The notes: generated by a model from the letters alone, not told the origin. 64,000 bases of DNA from Chlorobiaceae bacterium (GCA_013334965.1 JAAXWO010000003.1:62001-126000); one strand, 5' to 3'. Counted from the stretch's first letter, positions 1 through 9,093 are shown. A program made the numbers and translations.

Positions 1-1
1 A

Positions 2-946
2 AACGTCAGGAACATGGTCTATCCGGTCATCAAACGGGCGGTCCAGCTGCACGATTTTTCCCCTGAGGCAACGTCATCCTTTTCAGGACAGGGTTTTTCA
101 CCGGTATCGGGTTTCTCCGGGGGAGCAGACAGGAGGCTCGAATTCCCTTCGTTCTCCGGTAAGGCATCAACCACCGGAGATCTCTACAGGAGCTACAGCC
201 AGGGGGCCTTCAGCCATTCCGCCGAATCCAACCCGCTGCCGGCCGCTGACCTTTTTCCGGGTCTTGCAGCTTCCAGCCCCTCGGTTGAAGAGCGCTATAC
301 GGTGAACGAGGTCGGCCTGACGCCATCTTCCGGCCAGCCGCCCCTCGACGATGATGCGAGCAGGCTGACGGCCGACAAGGAGCCGAAGATCTGGCAGCTT
401 CACAACAAGTATATCGTCTGCCAGATCAAGACCGGCCTGATGATCATCGACCAGCATGTCGCCCACGAACGGGTGCTTTATGAGCGGGCCATCGACGTCA
501 TGAACGAAGAGGTGCCGAACTCCCAGCAGCTCCTGTTTCCCCAGAAGATCGACCTCAAGGCCTGGCAGTACGAGATTTATGAAGAGATCAGCGAGGAGAT
601 CTACCGCCTCGGGTTCAACATCAGGCCGTTCGGCGGCATGAGCGTCATGATCGAAGGTGTGCCTCCTGACGTGCGTGACGGCACCGAGTCGACGATCCTG
701 CAGGACATGATCGCCGAGTACCAGGAGAACGCTTCGAAGCTGAAGCTCGAAAAGAGGGATAACCTCGCGAAGTCATACTCCTGCCGGAACGCCATCATGA
801 CCGGACAGAAGCTGAACGTCGACGAAATGAGAATGCTGATCGACAGGCTGTTCGCAACCCGCATGCCCTATGTCTGTCCCCATGGCAGGCCTGTCATCAT
901 CAGGCTTTCGCTGGATGAGCTTGACAGGATGTTCGGTCGGAAGTAA
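2..946 (+). CDS. mutL: DNA mismatch repair protein MutL, C-terminal part (5' truncated by window)
   Basis: The reading frame is open from the first bases of the window, so only the linker and C-terminal dimerisation/endonuclease domain are present and the N-terminal ATPase lies upstream. About 120 residues of Ser/Pro/Gly-rich linker precede the conserved domain, which opens with QLHNKYIVCQ. The segment DQHVAHERVLYE matches the metal-binding DQHA(X)2E(X)4E motif of nicking MutL proteins, with Val for the usual Ala. SCRNAIMTGQKL and the C-terminal CPHGRPVII are the other family signatures, so the endonuclease site looks complete. MutL couples MutS mismatch recognition to strand incision. A TGGAC-repeat spacer and tRNA-Arg follow on the same strand. 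Confidence 0.95.
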   Translation, partial: NVRNMVYPVIKRAVQLHDFSPEATSSFSGQGFSPVSGFSGGADRRLEFPSFSGKASTTGDLYRSYSQGAFSHSAESNPLPAADLFPGLAASSPSVEERYTVNEVGLTPSSGQPPLDDDASRLTADKEPKIWQLHNKYIVCQIKTGLMIIDQHVAHERVLYERAIDVMNEEVPNSQQLLFPQKIDLKAWQYEIYEEISEEIYRLGFNIRPFGGMSVMIEGVPPDVRDGTESTILQDMIAEYQENASKLKLEKRDNLAKSYSCRNAIMTGQKLNVDEMRMLIDRLFATRMPYVCPHGRPVIIRLSLDELDRMFGRK

Positions 947-949
947 GGG

Positions 950-1016
950 GGGGAATCTCGGGAATGTAAGAATGGACGTTATGGACTGAATGGACGGGAT
1001 GGACAAAAGAGAAAGA
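950..1016. repeat. TGGAC-type short repeat, copy 1
   Basis: This spacer between mutL and tRNA-Arg carries GAATGTAAGAATGGACG followed by several TGGAC units spaced 8-10 bp. The same motif cluster appears near 10843-10977 and 42075-42195. Unlike those copies, this one has no obvious inverted right half. Confidence 0.6.
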
Positions 1017-1110
1017 ACTTGCGCGACTGAGTTTATGCTGAGTACCTGTCGTTGTGGAGAATTTGTTTCTTTGCGCTCTTGTTCGTACATTAACGCCGAA
1101 AGGACTCCAT

Positions 1111-1183
1111 ACCCTTGTAGCTCAGAGGATAGAGCAGCAGTTTCCTAAACTGTTGGTCGGCAGTTCGAGTCTGCCCAAGGGTA
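1111..1183 (+). tRNA. tRNA-Arg (anticodon CCT)
   Basis: A complete 73-nt cloverleaf can be folded. The acceptor ACCCTTG pairs with CAAGGGT (1176-1182), with discriminator A1183. The anticodon loop TTCCTAA gives CCT, which reads AGG. The T arm contains GTTCGAGT. The CCA end is not encoded. Confidence 0.96.
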
Positions 1184-1215
1184 CTCCTCACCACTCATGA
1201 GGCCGTCCATACGGA

Positions 1216-1250
1216 AAAAAACAGCAGGGCTCAACCCTGCTGTTTTTTTT
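1216..1250. terminator. Rho-independent terminator, probably bidirectional
   Basis: A 9-bp stem (1221-1229 with 1235-1243) has a 5-nt loop, with A residues upstream and a run of T downstream. It can terminate tRNA-Arg on the plus strand and the cytochrome gene on the minus strand. Confidence 0.9.
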
Positions 1251-1280
1251 GTGCCTCGGCCGTTTTCGTGACGGAACCGG

Positions 1281-1715
1281 TCATTGCTTGATGCAATCTC
1301 CCCTTCCGGCTCCCGGTCCCTGACCCCATTTTCCGGAACTGTTCTGGTCCCATACCCATGTGGCTACGGCAGTCAACTCCCCGTCGCCCAGTGGAACGGG
1401 CGGCATCATGCCGAACCGTGCAATCGCCTGGGGATCGGCCAGCACCTTATCCTCAGATGGCGATTTTATGAATGCGGCCATCCGCTTTATTCCTTCAGAT
1501 CTTGAAGATATTTTCTGGTGATAACGCGCCGAAATCGGGATGATGGGAGGTGCGGATTTCGGCGGAGGCGCTACAGAGTGGCATACGCTGCAGTTTTTGT
1601 CGAAAACGGCCTTTCCGTCCACAGCCGCTGACGCGGTTTGCGAAAAGGCGCCGGACATCGGGCTCGACAGGCCCAGGAGAAGGCCGGACAGGAGAATTTT
1701 TTCTACATGGTTCAT
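1281..1715 (-). CDS. Periplasmic monohaem c-type cytochrome
   Basis: The 144-residue product has an N-terminal hydrophobic signal peptide (about residues 5-30). A single haem motif CSVCH follows at residues 42-46, and a candidate axial Met sits in FGMMPP (Met103/104), so this is a class I cytochrome c with His/Met ligation. It presumably carries electrons in the periplasm, plausibly towards the reaction centre cytochrome or a thiosulfate/sulfide pathway, but the sequence does not decide which. It does not look like one of the long multi-domain cytochromes. The gene stands alone, convergent with tRNA-Arg and sharing its terminator. No strong Shine-Dalgarno precedes the ATG, so the start is chosen on the signal peptide. 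Confidence 0.85.
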   Translation of the reverse strand: MNHVEKILLSGLLLGLSSPMSGAFSQTASAAVDGKAVFDKNCSVCHSVAPPPKSAPPIIPISARYHQKISSRSEGIKRMAAFIKSPSEDKVLADPQAIARFGMMPPVPLGDGELTAVATWVWDQNSSGKWGQGPGAGRGDCIKQ

Positions 1716-1941
1716 GGTTCGTTCGTTTCATGGGTTTCAGGATCGATGCTTAACATCAGCGTCTGTCATCACATTCAAAATGTAGCGAAATATTGAGGAT
1801 TAACATTTCCCGGCTCAGCTTTTCCCGGCATGTCGGGCAATGATGAAGCACCTGAATGGGCGACATTATTATTTTCGTGGAGAATCGTAAATAATTATAC
1901 TTTCTGGACAGATCAGCCAACAGGAACCCGACATTACCCCC

Positions 1942-2799
1942 ATGAAATTTCTCAGGAACGCCTTTCTGCTTCTTCTTCTCTTTCTCGTTGTCGACGTAGG
2001 CAGATATGCTGTTTATCCCGACGTTTCCAGTTTGGCCAGAACAAATCCCGACAAAACCGCATTCATGGAATACCGGGAGGCCCAGTGGCGTCATGATGGC
2101 CTTGAAAAATCCATCAGTAAGCGCTGGGTGCCGCTTAAAAAGGTTTCTCCGGCGCTGGTTAAGGCGATCCTCATCTCCGAGGACGACAAGTTCTGGAAGC
2201 ATGAGGGGTTCGACTACGAGGCCATTGAGAGCGCCGTAGAAAAAAACATGAAAGAGGGGAAATTCAAGTTCGGCGCGAGCACCATCAGCCAGCAGCTCGC
2301 GAAAAACCTCTACCTGTCACCGTCAAAGAATCCGATCAGGAAGCTCCAGGAGGCGATTCTCACCTGGAGAATCGAGCATACGCTTTCCAAGCGCCGCATC
2401 CTCGAACTCTATGTCAATATCGCTGAGTGGGGAGATGGTATTTTCGGTATCGAGGAGGCTGCGCGCCACTATTACGGCACCAGTGCGGCGGGGCTTTCGG
2501 CCAGCCAGGCATCAAGGCTTGCCGCTGTGCTGCCTAACCCGATCAGATATGTCCCGACCGGCTCTTCCCGCTTTGTGGCCGCCCGCTCGAAACGCATTTA
2601 TGCGATCATGGTGAAGCGCGGCGTCGTCGTTCCTGATTTTCAGGAGGTTATGGCGCCAGCAGACGGTCAGGGGGGCACTCCGGCCGATTCGATGGTCATC
2701 GGCGTTCCGCAGGAGATGATTGACGCAGCGTCAAAGCCCGACAGCTCCGGGGTGGAGGACGCAGACGGCACTCTCAGGCAAAAGGCTTCGAGGCAGTGA
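1942..2799 (+). CDS. mtgA: Monofunctional biosynthetic peptidoglycan transglycosylase
   Basis: The 285-residue product has one N-terminal membrane anchor (about residues 5-22) and a single GT51 glycosyltransferase domain. SEDDKFWKHEGFD carries the catalytic Glu, GASTISQQLAKNLYL is the second GT51 motif, and RKLQEAILTWRIEHTLSK and ILELYVNIAEWG follow. No transpeptidase domain is present, which distinguishes it from PBP1A at 49176-51452. The enzyme polymerises lipid II into glycan strands on the periplasmic face of the inner membrane. About 40 residues at the C terminus are low-complexity and lie outside the domain. The gene is transcribed alone. Confidence 0.92.
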   Translation: MKFLRNAFLLLLLFLVVDVGRYAVYPDVSSLARTNPDKTAFMEYREAQWRHDGLEKSISKRWVPLKKVSPALVKAILISEDDKFWKHEGFDYEAIESAVEKNMKEGKFKFGASTISQQLAKNLYLSPSKNPIRKLQEAILTWRIEHTLSKRRILELYVNIAEWGDGIFGIEEAARHYYGTSAAGLSASQASRLAAVLPNPIRYVPTGSSRFVAARSKRIYAIMVKRGVVVPDFQEVMAPADGQGGTPADSMVIGVPQEMIDAASKPDSSGVEDADGTLRQKASRQ

Positions 2800-2823
2800 C
2801 TTCCGCTGCAGGGGTAAAGAGCA

Positions 2824-2850
2824 AACCCGGCAACTTATGGTCACCGGGTT
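2824..2850. terminator. Weak hairpin between mtgA and rubredoxin
   Basis: A 7-bp stem AACCCGG/CCGGGTT with a 13-nt loop lies between these convergent genes. There is no T run, so it is at best a weak or factor-assisted terminator. Confidence 0.3.
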
Positions 2851-2915
2851 GATGCACTGTGGCTTGAGCCATATTTACCGGAAGTAGTCATTACCTGCTG
2901 CTGCCGGGTTCAGGT

Positions 2916-3074
2916 TCATGCCGGTTCAAAGAACGATTTGTCGACGCCGCATACCGGGCAAACCCAGTCATCAGGCAGATCTTCGAAAGCAGTACCCGGC
3001 TCTATGCCGTTTTCTGTATCGCCGACAGCGGGATCGTACTCATATCCACAAGGAACACAGACCCATTTACCCAT
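2916..3074 (-). CDS. rub: Rubredoxin
   Basis: This 52-residue protein was found by translating the minus strand directly. It has the two CPxCG-type knuckles that bind one iron: [10 protein letters not shown] near the N terminus and [13 protein letters not shown] near the C terminus, with [11 protein letters not shown] as the family hallmark. A good Shine-Dalgarno, GAGGAG, sits 8-9 bases before the ATG. Rubredoxins are soluble one-electron carriers; in green sulfur bacteria they can act beside ferredoxin, for example with pyruvate:ferredoxin oxidoreductase, or in oxygen and superoxide defence. The gene is divergent from the small membrane protein and no partner oxidoreductase is adjacent. Confidence 0.95.
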   Translation of the reverse strand: MGKWVCVPCGYEYDPAVGDTENGIEPGTAFEDLPDDWVCPVCGVDKSFFEPA

Positions 3075-3308
3075 AATAGATATCTCCTCGATAAAGTTGT
3101 TTTACAAAACCATGACTGCCAAGAACATGACGGATGCGCATCCATGAGCTTCGCTCATCCGGAACATCTGTGCACTTTGCCGTGCTGTATTCATTAAAAG
3201 CATCGCAGAGACAAAAAGTTCAAATGGTTTTTCATGTGTGCACATCGATGCAGGTTCCGCCATAAAGATATGGAATGGAAGATTCCCAAAAAAAAGCAGG
3301 ACAACAGG

Positions 3309-3719
3309 ATGAAATGGACACGAGCGTTATCGGCATGGTTTGCGGTCATGTCGCTCGAATCGGTCAGCGGAACGCTTCGCAGGCTTTATCTCGTGCCGGT
3401 GGCCGGCGAACTCCGGTCGCACCAGATCGGCATGACCGTCGGCTGCATCATCATTTTTACCGTCACCTGGCTTGCCATCGACTGGATCGGAAGCCGTTCT
3501 TTCCGCATGCAGCTCAAGGTCGGGGCGTTATGGGTGTTCCTCACCATACTCTTTGAATCCGGTCTGGGGTTATTGTTTGGTTATAGTCCCGACAGGATCA
3601 TTGCCGACTACGATCTTTCCCGGGGCGGCCTGATGGGGATCGGCCTGCTCTTCCTGCTCTTCGCTCCAGCCCTAGCAGCCTCATTGCGCCATCATCTTCG
3701 CTACCGGAAGCCCGGTTGA
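3309..3719 (+). CDS. Small integral membrane protein of unknown function
   Basis: I do not recognise this family. From the ATG at 3309 the product is 136 residues with about four hydrophobic stretches: a first near the N terminus, then VGCIIIFTVTWLAIDWIG, VGALWVFLTILFESGLG and LMGIGLLFLLFAPALA. Loops are basic and the C terminus (RHHLRYRKPG) is probably cytoplasmic. An upstream in-frame start at 3273 or 3234 would add a basic, poorly conserved-looking leader, so the internal ATG preceded by an AGGA stretch is preferred. Its neighbours (divergent rubredoxin, convergent Memo-like gene) do not suggest a function. Confidence 0.6.
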   Translation: MKWTRALSAWFAVMSLESVSGTLRRLYLVPVAGELRSHQIGMTVGCIIIFTVTWLAIDWIGSRSFRMQLKVGALWVFLTILFESGLGLLFGYSPDRIIADYDLSRGGLMGIGLLFLLFAPALAASLRHHLRYRKPG

Positions 3720-3875
3720 ACGGTTCTTGATTCCTTATGGATCATGAGGATGCCGAGACGATGTCCGTGGCTCGTTCGCCAGCCGATTCCGTTCCCGGGA
3801 GTGGGTGGAGATGCTGCGCGGATGCGCTCAATCAGTGCAGGAGCATTTCCCCGGCTTTTTTCATGGTATCCCGGG

Positions 3876-4724
3876 TTAATAAAACGCGATCGCACCATAT
3901 CCAACCACCTCGGACCGGTCGTCGTGGACTGCGTCCCCGCTGTTCTGGTATGAGATCTCCTCGGCCTCCCATCCGGACCTCAGGCCGATTTCCAGCACCG
4001 TCTTGATCGCATCGGGGCTGCAGAAAGTTGATATCGCCCCGGCGATACGTCTTGTTCTCACTTCGTCTTCATGTCGTTCCAGCCCTTCGATATCCATTTT
4101 CACCATATGGTCGATGGTTTCGCGATCAATGGCGCTTGCGTTGCGGTACGATGGGTAGTGCGACAGGTCGGTGCTTGCAACGAGAAGGTCATCGGCGGTC
4201 ATGATCGAAAGCAGGTGATCGGCGGCCCTGCGGTAGATCTCCGGCGGGTTCTTGCCGAAAAGAAGCGGCAGTATCGAAACCCCGGGTTTCAGTGCAAACT
4301 GAAGAAACGGTAGCTGCACCTCCAGGACGTGATCGCAGTGGTGGGCGATGTCGAGTTTCCTGAACAGCCCGGGGTCGCGATCGATCAACATGCCTCCCAT
4401 ATCGTGGTCAATGGGAACCGTACCGAATGGGGAGCGCCATGTGTCGTGAAGATCGATGGCGATGCCTTCGAAAAGGTAGGAGTGGGCGTTCCCGAGAAGG
4501 ATGACCGTCCTGAAGCTGCGGCCTTCTACCGATTTATAGGCGTCGGCAGATACTTTGCCGCTGTACCGGTAGGCGGCGTGGGGCACGATGAGCGCTTTCG
4601 GCGTTTTCTTTCCTGCCCATTCGTTTGCGTTTTTGAACAGTTCGGTCAGCATCGCATCGAGTTGGCCGGCATCTGAAGGATAGAACTCCTCCGCAACGGC
4701 AGGATAACGCACTTTTGGTTTCAT
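3876..4724 (-). CDS. Memo-like protein (AmmeMemoRadiSam system protein B)
   Basis: The 282-residue product begins MKPKVRYPAVAEEFYPSDAG, the usual N terminus of the MEMO1 family. It carries VPHAAYRYSG, LGNAHSYL, HHCDHVLEVQLPFLQ and STDLSHYPSYR, whose His residues and Asp line the metal-type site of this fold, related to class III extradiol dioxygenases. The function of bacterial Memo proteins is not established; the family is named for its co-occurrence with an AMMECR1 protein and a radical SAM enzyme. Here the radical SAM partner lies 11 nt upstream on the same strand, after dapF. No AMMECR1 gene is visible nearby. The ATG at 4724 is preferred over the upstream GTG at 4766 because it matches the family N terminus. 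Confidence 0.85.
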   Translation of the reverse strand: MKPKVRYPAVAEEFYPSDAGQLDAMLTELFKNANEWAGKKTPKALIVPHAAYRYSGKVSADAYKSVEGRSFRTVILLGNAHSYLFEGIAIDLHDTWRSPFGTVPIDHDMGGMLIDRDPGLFRKLDIAHHCDHVLEVQLPFLQFALKPGVSILPLLFGKNPPEIYRRAADHLLSIMTADDLLVASTDLSHYPSYRNASAIDRETIDHMVKMDIEGLERHEDEVRTRRIAGAISTFCSPDAIKTVLEIGLRSGWEAEEISYQNSGDAVHDDRSEVVGYGAIAFY

Positions 4725-4735
4725 GGTCGGGAGGC

Positions 4736-5743
4736 TCAGTCTTTTATGGGTGAATGGGCATTGCACGAAGGGCAGCGTCCTCCGGAATCGAAGCGGATTG
4801 CAGCAGCGTTACCCAAGGTTCTGTGCCTCTGTACCAGCTTATGGCCGCAATGGGTGCAAAACGTGTCGTTGCTGCCGGCACCTGAATAGATGTATGACAA
4901 TCCAGCAGATTTCCCGATGGCTCGGGCCATTTCGAGAGCTGATACGCCCGCTGCAGGAGTCGCAGACATCTTCCATGAAATTTCAGGATAAAAAGGGATG
5001 ACGTGCCAGGGAACCTCAGGGCCAAGATCCTTCGCGATGAACCCGGCAAGCCGTTCAAGCATTTCGGGGGCATCTGAGTAGCCCGGAATGACCAGCGTGG
5101 TGATTTCAAGGTGAATGCCACCCCTGAAGATATGGCGGAGGTTGTCGAGCACCGGTTCAACCCGGGCTCCGCAGGTTCGCCGGTAAAACGCGTCGTCCAT
5201 CGACTTGAGGTCGATGTTGGTCGCGTCGAGCCAAGGGCTGACTGCGTCCAGGCAGTTGGGGGACATGTACCCGTTGCTGACCCAAATGGTCCTCAGCCCG
5301 GCGGCTTTTGCCAGCTTCATGGTTTCCAGCGCATATTCGGCAAAGATGGTCGGTTCGGTATAGGTGCAGGCGATCGATGCGCACCCGGCCTGCAGGGCGT
5401 TTTCAACGATCTTCTCGGGAGAGGTGACGGGAAGGCGTGCTTCATCCGGAATGCATTGGCTTATCTGCCAGTTCTGGCAGTTGCCGCAGGTGAAATTGCA
5501 CCCGGGAGTCCCGAACGACCAGGTTTTCGTGCCTGGCATGAAGTGATAAAGGGGTTTTTTCTCGACAGGGTCGCCGGCCTGCGCGATCGCATGGCCGAAA
5601 CTCAGGGAGTAGAGGCGCCCGTCAACGTTCCTGCGCACCCGGCACATCCCGGTCCGTCCCGCCCTGATGCGGCAGTAGTGCCGGCAGAGGTCGCACTGAA
5701 GCGTACCGTCTGCGGCCTCGTGATAGAATCCTGCCGCTTGCAT
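4736..5743 (-). CDS. AmmeMemoRadiSam system radical SAM enzyme
   Basis: The 335-residue product has the radical SAM cluster motif CNFTCGNC (CxxxCxxC) after a PGTKTWSFGTPG lead-in. An N-terminal cysteine set (LQCDLCRHYCRIRAGRTGMC) and a C-terminal zinc-ribbon-like pair (FCTHCGHKL and RCPSCNAH) flank it. This layout is that of PflA-like radical SAM proteins that pair with Memo (protein B). The substrate is unknown; the PflA resemblance suggests glycyl-radical activation or a small-molecule modification, which is inference. The start lies 3 nt after the dapF stop and the stop 11 nt before the Memo-like ATG, so the three genes probably form one mRNA. Confidence 0.88.
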   Translation of the reverse strand: MQAAGFYHEAADGTLQCDLCRHYCRIRAGRTGMCRVRRNVDGRLYSLSFGHAIAQAGDPVEKKPLYHFMPGTKTWSFGTPGCNFTCGNCQNWQISQCIPDEARLPVTSPEKIVENALQAGCASIACTYTEPTIFAEYALETMKLAKAAGLRTIWVSNGYMSPNCLDAVSPWLDATNIDLKSMDDAFYRRTCGARVEPVLDNLRHIFRGGIHLEITTLVIPGYSDAPEMLERLAGFIAKDLGPEVPWHVIPFYPEISWKMSATPAAGVSALEMARAIGKSAGLSYIYSGAGSNDTFCTHCGHKLVQRHRTLGNAAAIRFDSGGRCPSCNAHSPIKD

Positions 5744-5746
5744 CAG

Positions 5747-6550
5747 TCAATTGTCCTGTAAGGTAATGGTTCCCTGGTAAACGGTTTTTGCAGGGCCTTC
5801 AAGGTAGATCTCATCCATCTGTTCGTTGAATCCTACTTCGAGGATGTCGCCGCTCCTGACCTTTACCCTGATGGGCGAAGCGGATACCAGGCCCATCCTG
5901 TAGCTCATCAGCGCACTGGCGACGGCTCCTGTCCCGCAGGCGAGGGTCTCATCCTCCACGCCCCGTTCAAAGGTCCTCACGCTGATGCTGTCAGGCCCTG
6001 TCACTTCAAGGAAATTAACGTTTGTACCCTCAGGAAAATAGTCCTTTCTGTTCCTTATCGTTTTGCCTTCGGCGTAGACGTCCATATGGTCGAGGTCATC
6101 GGTATAAACGATGGTATGGGGCGACCCGGTATGGAGGTAGCTGCAGCTCCATGGGCCGATCTGCAGGTCGCTTCTGAAGTCAGTCGGCGGGTTCATGTGG
6201 AGCCTGACGCTCTCCTTGCCGGTCACGTCGGCCTCATACCGGTCAGGCCCGGCCTGAAACGCGTAACGCGTTCCGGCGGGACGGATTCCGATCAGGTATG
6301 CGAAGTAGACTGCGCAACGTCCGCCGTTTCCGCACATCGAACCGGGAAATCCGTCTGCGTTATGGTATTTCATCCTGAAATCTCCGTTTTCGGCAGCTTC
6401 GATGAGGATAAGTCCGTCAGCGCCGATCCCTGTCCGTCTTGTACACATTGCCCGGATCTGTTCATGGTCGAGGCTGATCACTCCTTGCATGTTGTCTATG
6501 ACGATGAAATCATTCCCGGCGCCTGACATTTTGGTGAAATTGATCTGCAT
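5747..6550 (-). CDS. dapF: Diaminopimelate epimerase
   Basis: The 267-residue product begins MQINFTKMSGAGNDF, the canonical start; a longer reading from 6670 adds 40 unconserved residues and is rejected. The two catalytic cysteines are in MCGNGGRC and LACGTGA, placed as in known DapF. The cofactor-independent enzyme converts LL-DAP to meso-DAP, the last step before lysine and the precursor of the peptidoglycan peptide. It is the first gene of a minus-strand set with the radical SAM and Memo-like genes. The mtgA gene for peptidoglycan is nearby but transcribed separately. Confidence 0.96.
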   Translation of the reverse strand: MQINFTKMSGAGNDFIVIDNMQGVISLDHEQIRAMCTRRTGIGADGLILIEAAENGDFRMKYHNADGFPGSMCGNGGRCAVYFAYLIGIRPAGTRYAFQAGPDRYEADVTGKESVRLHMNPPTDFRSDLQIGPWSCSYLHTGSPHTIVYTDDLDHMDVYAEGKTIRNRKDYFPEGTNVNFLEVTGPDSISVRTFERGVEDETLACGTGAVASALMSYRMGLVSASPIRVKVRSGDILEVGFNEQMDEIYLEGPAKTVYQGTITLQDN

Positions 6551-6897
6551 GCTGTTTATTTGAAACCTGTTTATACTGTTAATATCCACGGTCGTCAAGC
6601 TCCCTGACGCAGCGGCAAAAAATGTACGGGATGTCCGTAATGGCTTTCGCGCCGCGGGGAGAGAGGGCAAAAAACTTTACTATTAAATAAATTTTCTTAT
6701 TTTATTTACTACTGTTGCAGGGTAATTTTTTTACTAAATTAGCGTGCAAGACTGTTTTTTCCGGAATGTCTCCCGCCTCGTCATTCACCGGTGAACGTTG
6801 CCGATGATTGTCAGTTGGCCGATTTTAATGGAGATGCGTTACCGGTTTTTTCGGTTTCTTCAACCTGAAAATACGTCCAAACAAAGGAGAGAATACA
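6551..6897. promoter_or_regulatory. Divergent leader between dapF and pscA
   Basis: This 347-bp gene-free stretch has a very AT-rich core at about 6670-6745, in contrast to the GC-rich flanks, as expected of a strong promoter region for the reaction centre operon. I cannot assign -35 and -10 boxes with confidence. The Shine-Dalgarno AAAGGAG at 6883-6889 sits 8 nt before the pscA ATG. Confidence 0.5.
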
Positions 6898-9093
6898 ATG
6901 GCTGAACAAGTGAATCCCGCAGGGGTCAAGCCGAAGGGGACGGTGCCTCCTCCCAAGGGGAATGTGCCTGCTCCAAAGGCAAATGGCGCGCCAGGCGGAG
7001 CATCGGTCATTAAAGAGCAGGATGCCGCCAAGATGAGACGTTTTCTGTTTCAGCGAACAGAGACGCGCTCGACGAAGTGGTACCAGATTTTTGATACCGA
7101 AAAAGTCGATGACGAACAGGTCGTGGGAGGCCATCTGGCCCTTCTCGGCGTCCTGGGCTTCATTATGGCGATCTACTACCTCTCGGGCATCCAGGTATTC
7201 CCCTGGGGGGCTCCCGGTTTTCATGACAACTGGTTCTACCTGACCATCAAGCCGCGAATGGTTTCGCTCGGCATTGATACCTACAGCACAAAGACCAGCG
7301 ATCTCGAATTCGCTGCAACCAAGCTTATCGGCTGGGCGGCATTCCACTTCCTTTCCGGTTCCATTCTGCTTTTCGGCGGATGGAGACACTGGACGCACAA
7401 CCTGACCAATCCGTTTACAGGTCGTGCAGGCAACTTCCGTGACTTCAGGTTCCTTGGAGTTTTCGGTGACGCCGTGTTCAGCGGAACCAGCGCAAAGTCC
7501 TACAAGGAGGCGCTCGGGCCACACGCTGTCTACATGTCTCTGCTCTTCCTCGGCTGGGGCCTTCTGATGTGGCTCGTTCTCGGTTTTGCTCCGATCCCTG
7601 ATTTCCAGACGATCAATTCCGAAACGTTCATGTCGTTTGTCTGGTTTGTTGTCTTCTTCGCCCTGGGCATCTACTGGTGGAACAATCCCCCGAATGCAGC
7701 CATCCATCTTAACGATGACATGAAGGCCGCCTTCTCGGTCCACCTTACCGCAATCGGCTACATCAACATCGCGCTCGGCGTGATCGCTTTCGTAGCTTTC
7801 CAGCAGCCCTCGTTCGCTCCTTACTACAAAGAGCTCGACAAACTCGTCTTCTACATCTACGGTGAACCGTTCAACCGCGTAAGCTTCAACTTTGTTGAGC
7901 AGGGCGGCAAGGTCATCTCCGGTTCGAAAGAGTTCGCTGAGTTCGCTCCTTATGCAATCCTTCCAAGGAACGGCGAAGCGTTCGGTATGTCGAGGGTCGT
8001 GACCAACCTCATCACCTTCAACCATATCATCTGCGGTGTGCTTTATGTGTTCGCCGGTGTCTACCATGGCGGCCAGTACCTCCTCAAGATTCAGCTGAAC
8101 GGCATCTACAACCAGATCAAGTCCATCTGGATCACCAAGGGCCGCGACCAGGAAGTCCAGGTCAAGATCCTCGGTACCGTTATGGCACTCTGCTTCTCGA
8201 CCATGCTTTCCGTTTATGCGGTTATCGTATGGAACACGATCTGCGAGCTCAACATCTTCGGAACGAACATCATGATGTCGTTCTACTGGCTGAAACCGCT
8301 TCCGATTTTCCAGTGGATGTTTGCCGATCCGAGCATCAACGACTGGGTTATGGCCCACGTCATTACGGCAGGTTCGCTTTTCTCGCTGATCGCTCTCGTC
8401 CGTATCGCCTTCTTCGCCCACACATCTCCGCTGTGGGATGATCTCGGCCTCAAGAAGAACTCTTACTCTTTCCCTTGCCTTGGTCCGGTTTACGGCGGTA
8501 CCTGCGGCGTGTCCATCCAGGATCAGCTGTGGTTTGCCATGCTCTGGGGTGTCAAGGGTCTTTCGGCAGTCTGCTGGTACATTGACGGCGCATGGATCGC
8601 ATCGATGATGTATGGCGTACCTGCTGCAGATGCAAAGGCATGGGATTCGATCGCCCATCTGCATCATCACTATACGTCAGGTATCTTCTACTACTTCTGG
8701 ACAGAAACCGTGACGATCTTCTCGAGCTCGCACCTTTCGACCATTCTCATGATCGGTCACCTGGTGTGGTTCATCAGCTTCGCTGTATGGTTCGAGGATC
8801 GCGGTTCCCGTCTTGAAGGTGCAGACGTTCAGACGCGTACGATCCGCTGGCTCGGCAAGAAGTTCCTGAACAGAGATGTTTCGTTCAGGTTCCCTGTGCT
8901 GACGATTTCCGACTCGAAGCTTGCTGGTACGTTCCTGTACTTTGGCGGTACCTTCATGCTTGTGTTCCTGTTCATTGCCAACGGCTTCTATCAGACCAAC
9001 TCGCCGCTGCCTCCTCCGGTCTCCCATGCAGCAGCGTCAGGTCAGCAGATGCTGGCCCAGGTGGTGGATATGCTGATGAAACTGATTGCGTAA
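6898..9093 (+). CDS. pscA: Photosystem P840 reaction centre core protein PscA
   Basis: The 731-residue length is that of green sulfur bacterial PscA. It forms the homodimeric type I core that binds P840, the primary acceptor and FX. After a Lys/Pro/Gly-rich, membrane-exposed N terminus (about 45 residues) come many hydrophobic helices, consistent with 11 membrane spans. The FX motif FPCLGPVYGGTCGVS places the cluster cysteines at 527 and 536. His-rich helix segments such as HLHHHYTSGIFYYFW near residue 585 suit bacteriochlorophyll ligation. A strong Shine-Dalgarno precedes the ATG. pscB follows after 84 nt that contain a stable hairpin, so both are likely on one transcript with different protein yields. 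Confidence 0.99.
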   Translation: MAEQVNPAGVKPKGTVPPPKGNVPAPKANGAPGGASVIKEQDAAKMRRFLFQRTETRSTKWYQIFDTEKVDDEQVVGGHLALLGVLGFIMAIYYLSGIQVFPWGAPGFHDNWFYLTIKPRMVSLGIDTYSTKTSDLEFAATKLIGWAAFHFLSGSILLFGGWRHWTHNLTNPFTGRAGNFRDFRFLGVFGDAVFSGTSAKSYKEALGPHAVYMSLLFLGWGLLMWLVLGFAPIPDFQTINSETFMSFVWFVVFFALGIYWWNNPPNAAIHLNDDMKAAFSVHLTAIGYINIALGVIAFVAFQQPSFAPYYKELDKLVFYIYGEPFNRVSFNFVEQGGKVISGSKEFAEFAPYAILPRNGEAFGMSRVVTNLITFNHIICGVLYVFAGVYHGGQYLLKIQLNGIYNQIKSIWITKGRDQEVQVKILGTVMALCFSTMLSVYAVIVWNTICELNIFGTNIMMSFYWLKPLPIFQWMFADPSINDWVMAHVITAGSLFSLIALVRIAFFAHTSPLWDDLGLKKNSYSFPCLGPVYGGTCGVSIQDQLWFAMLWGVKGLSAVCWYIDGAWIASMMYGVPAADAKAWDSIAHLHHHYTSGIFYYFWTETVTIFSSSHLSTILMIGHLVWFISFAVWFEDRGSRLEGADVQTRTIRWLGKKFLNRDVSFRFPVLTISDSKLAGTFLYFGGTFMLVFLFIANGFYQTNSPLPPPVSHAAASGQQMLAQVVDMLMKLIA

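Noticed and set aside
6811-8670. Long minus-strand open frame (619 codons) across pscA
   Set aside because: It is antisense to a well-recognised reaction centre gene, with no family features; open antisense frames are common in GC-rich genes.
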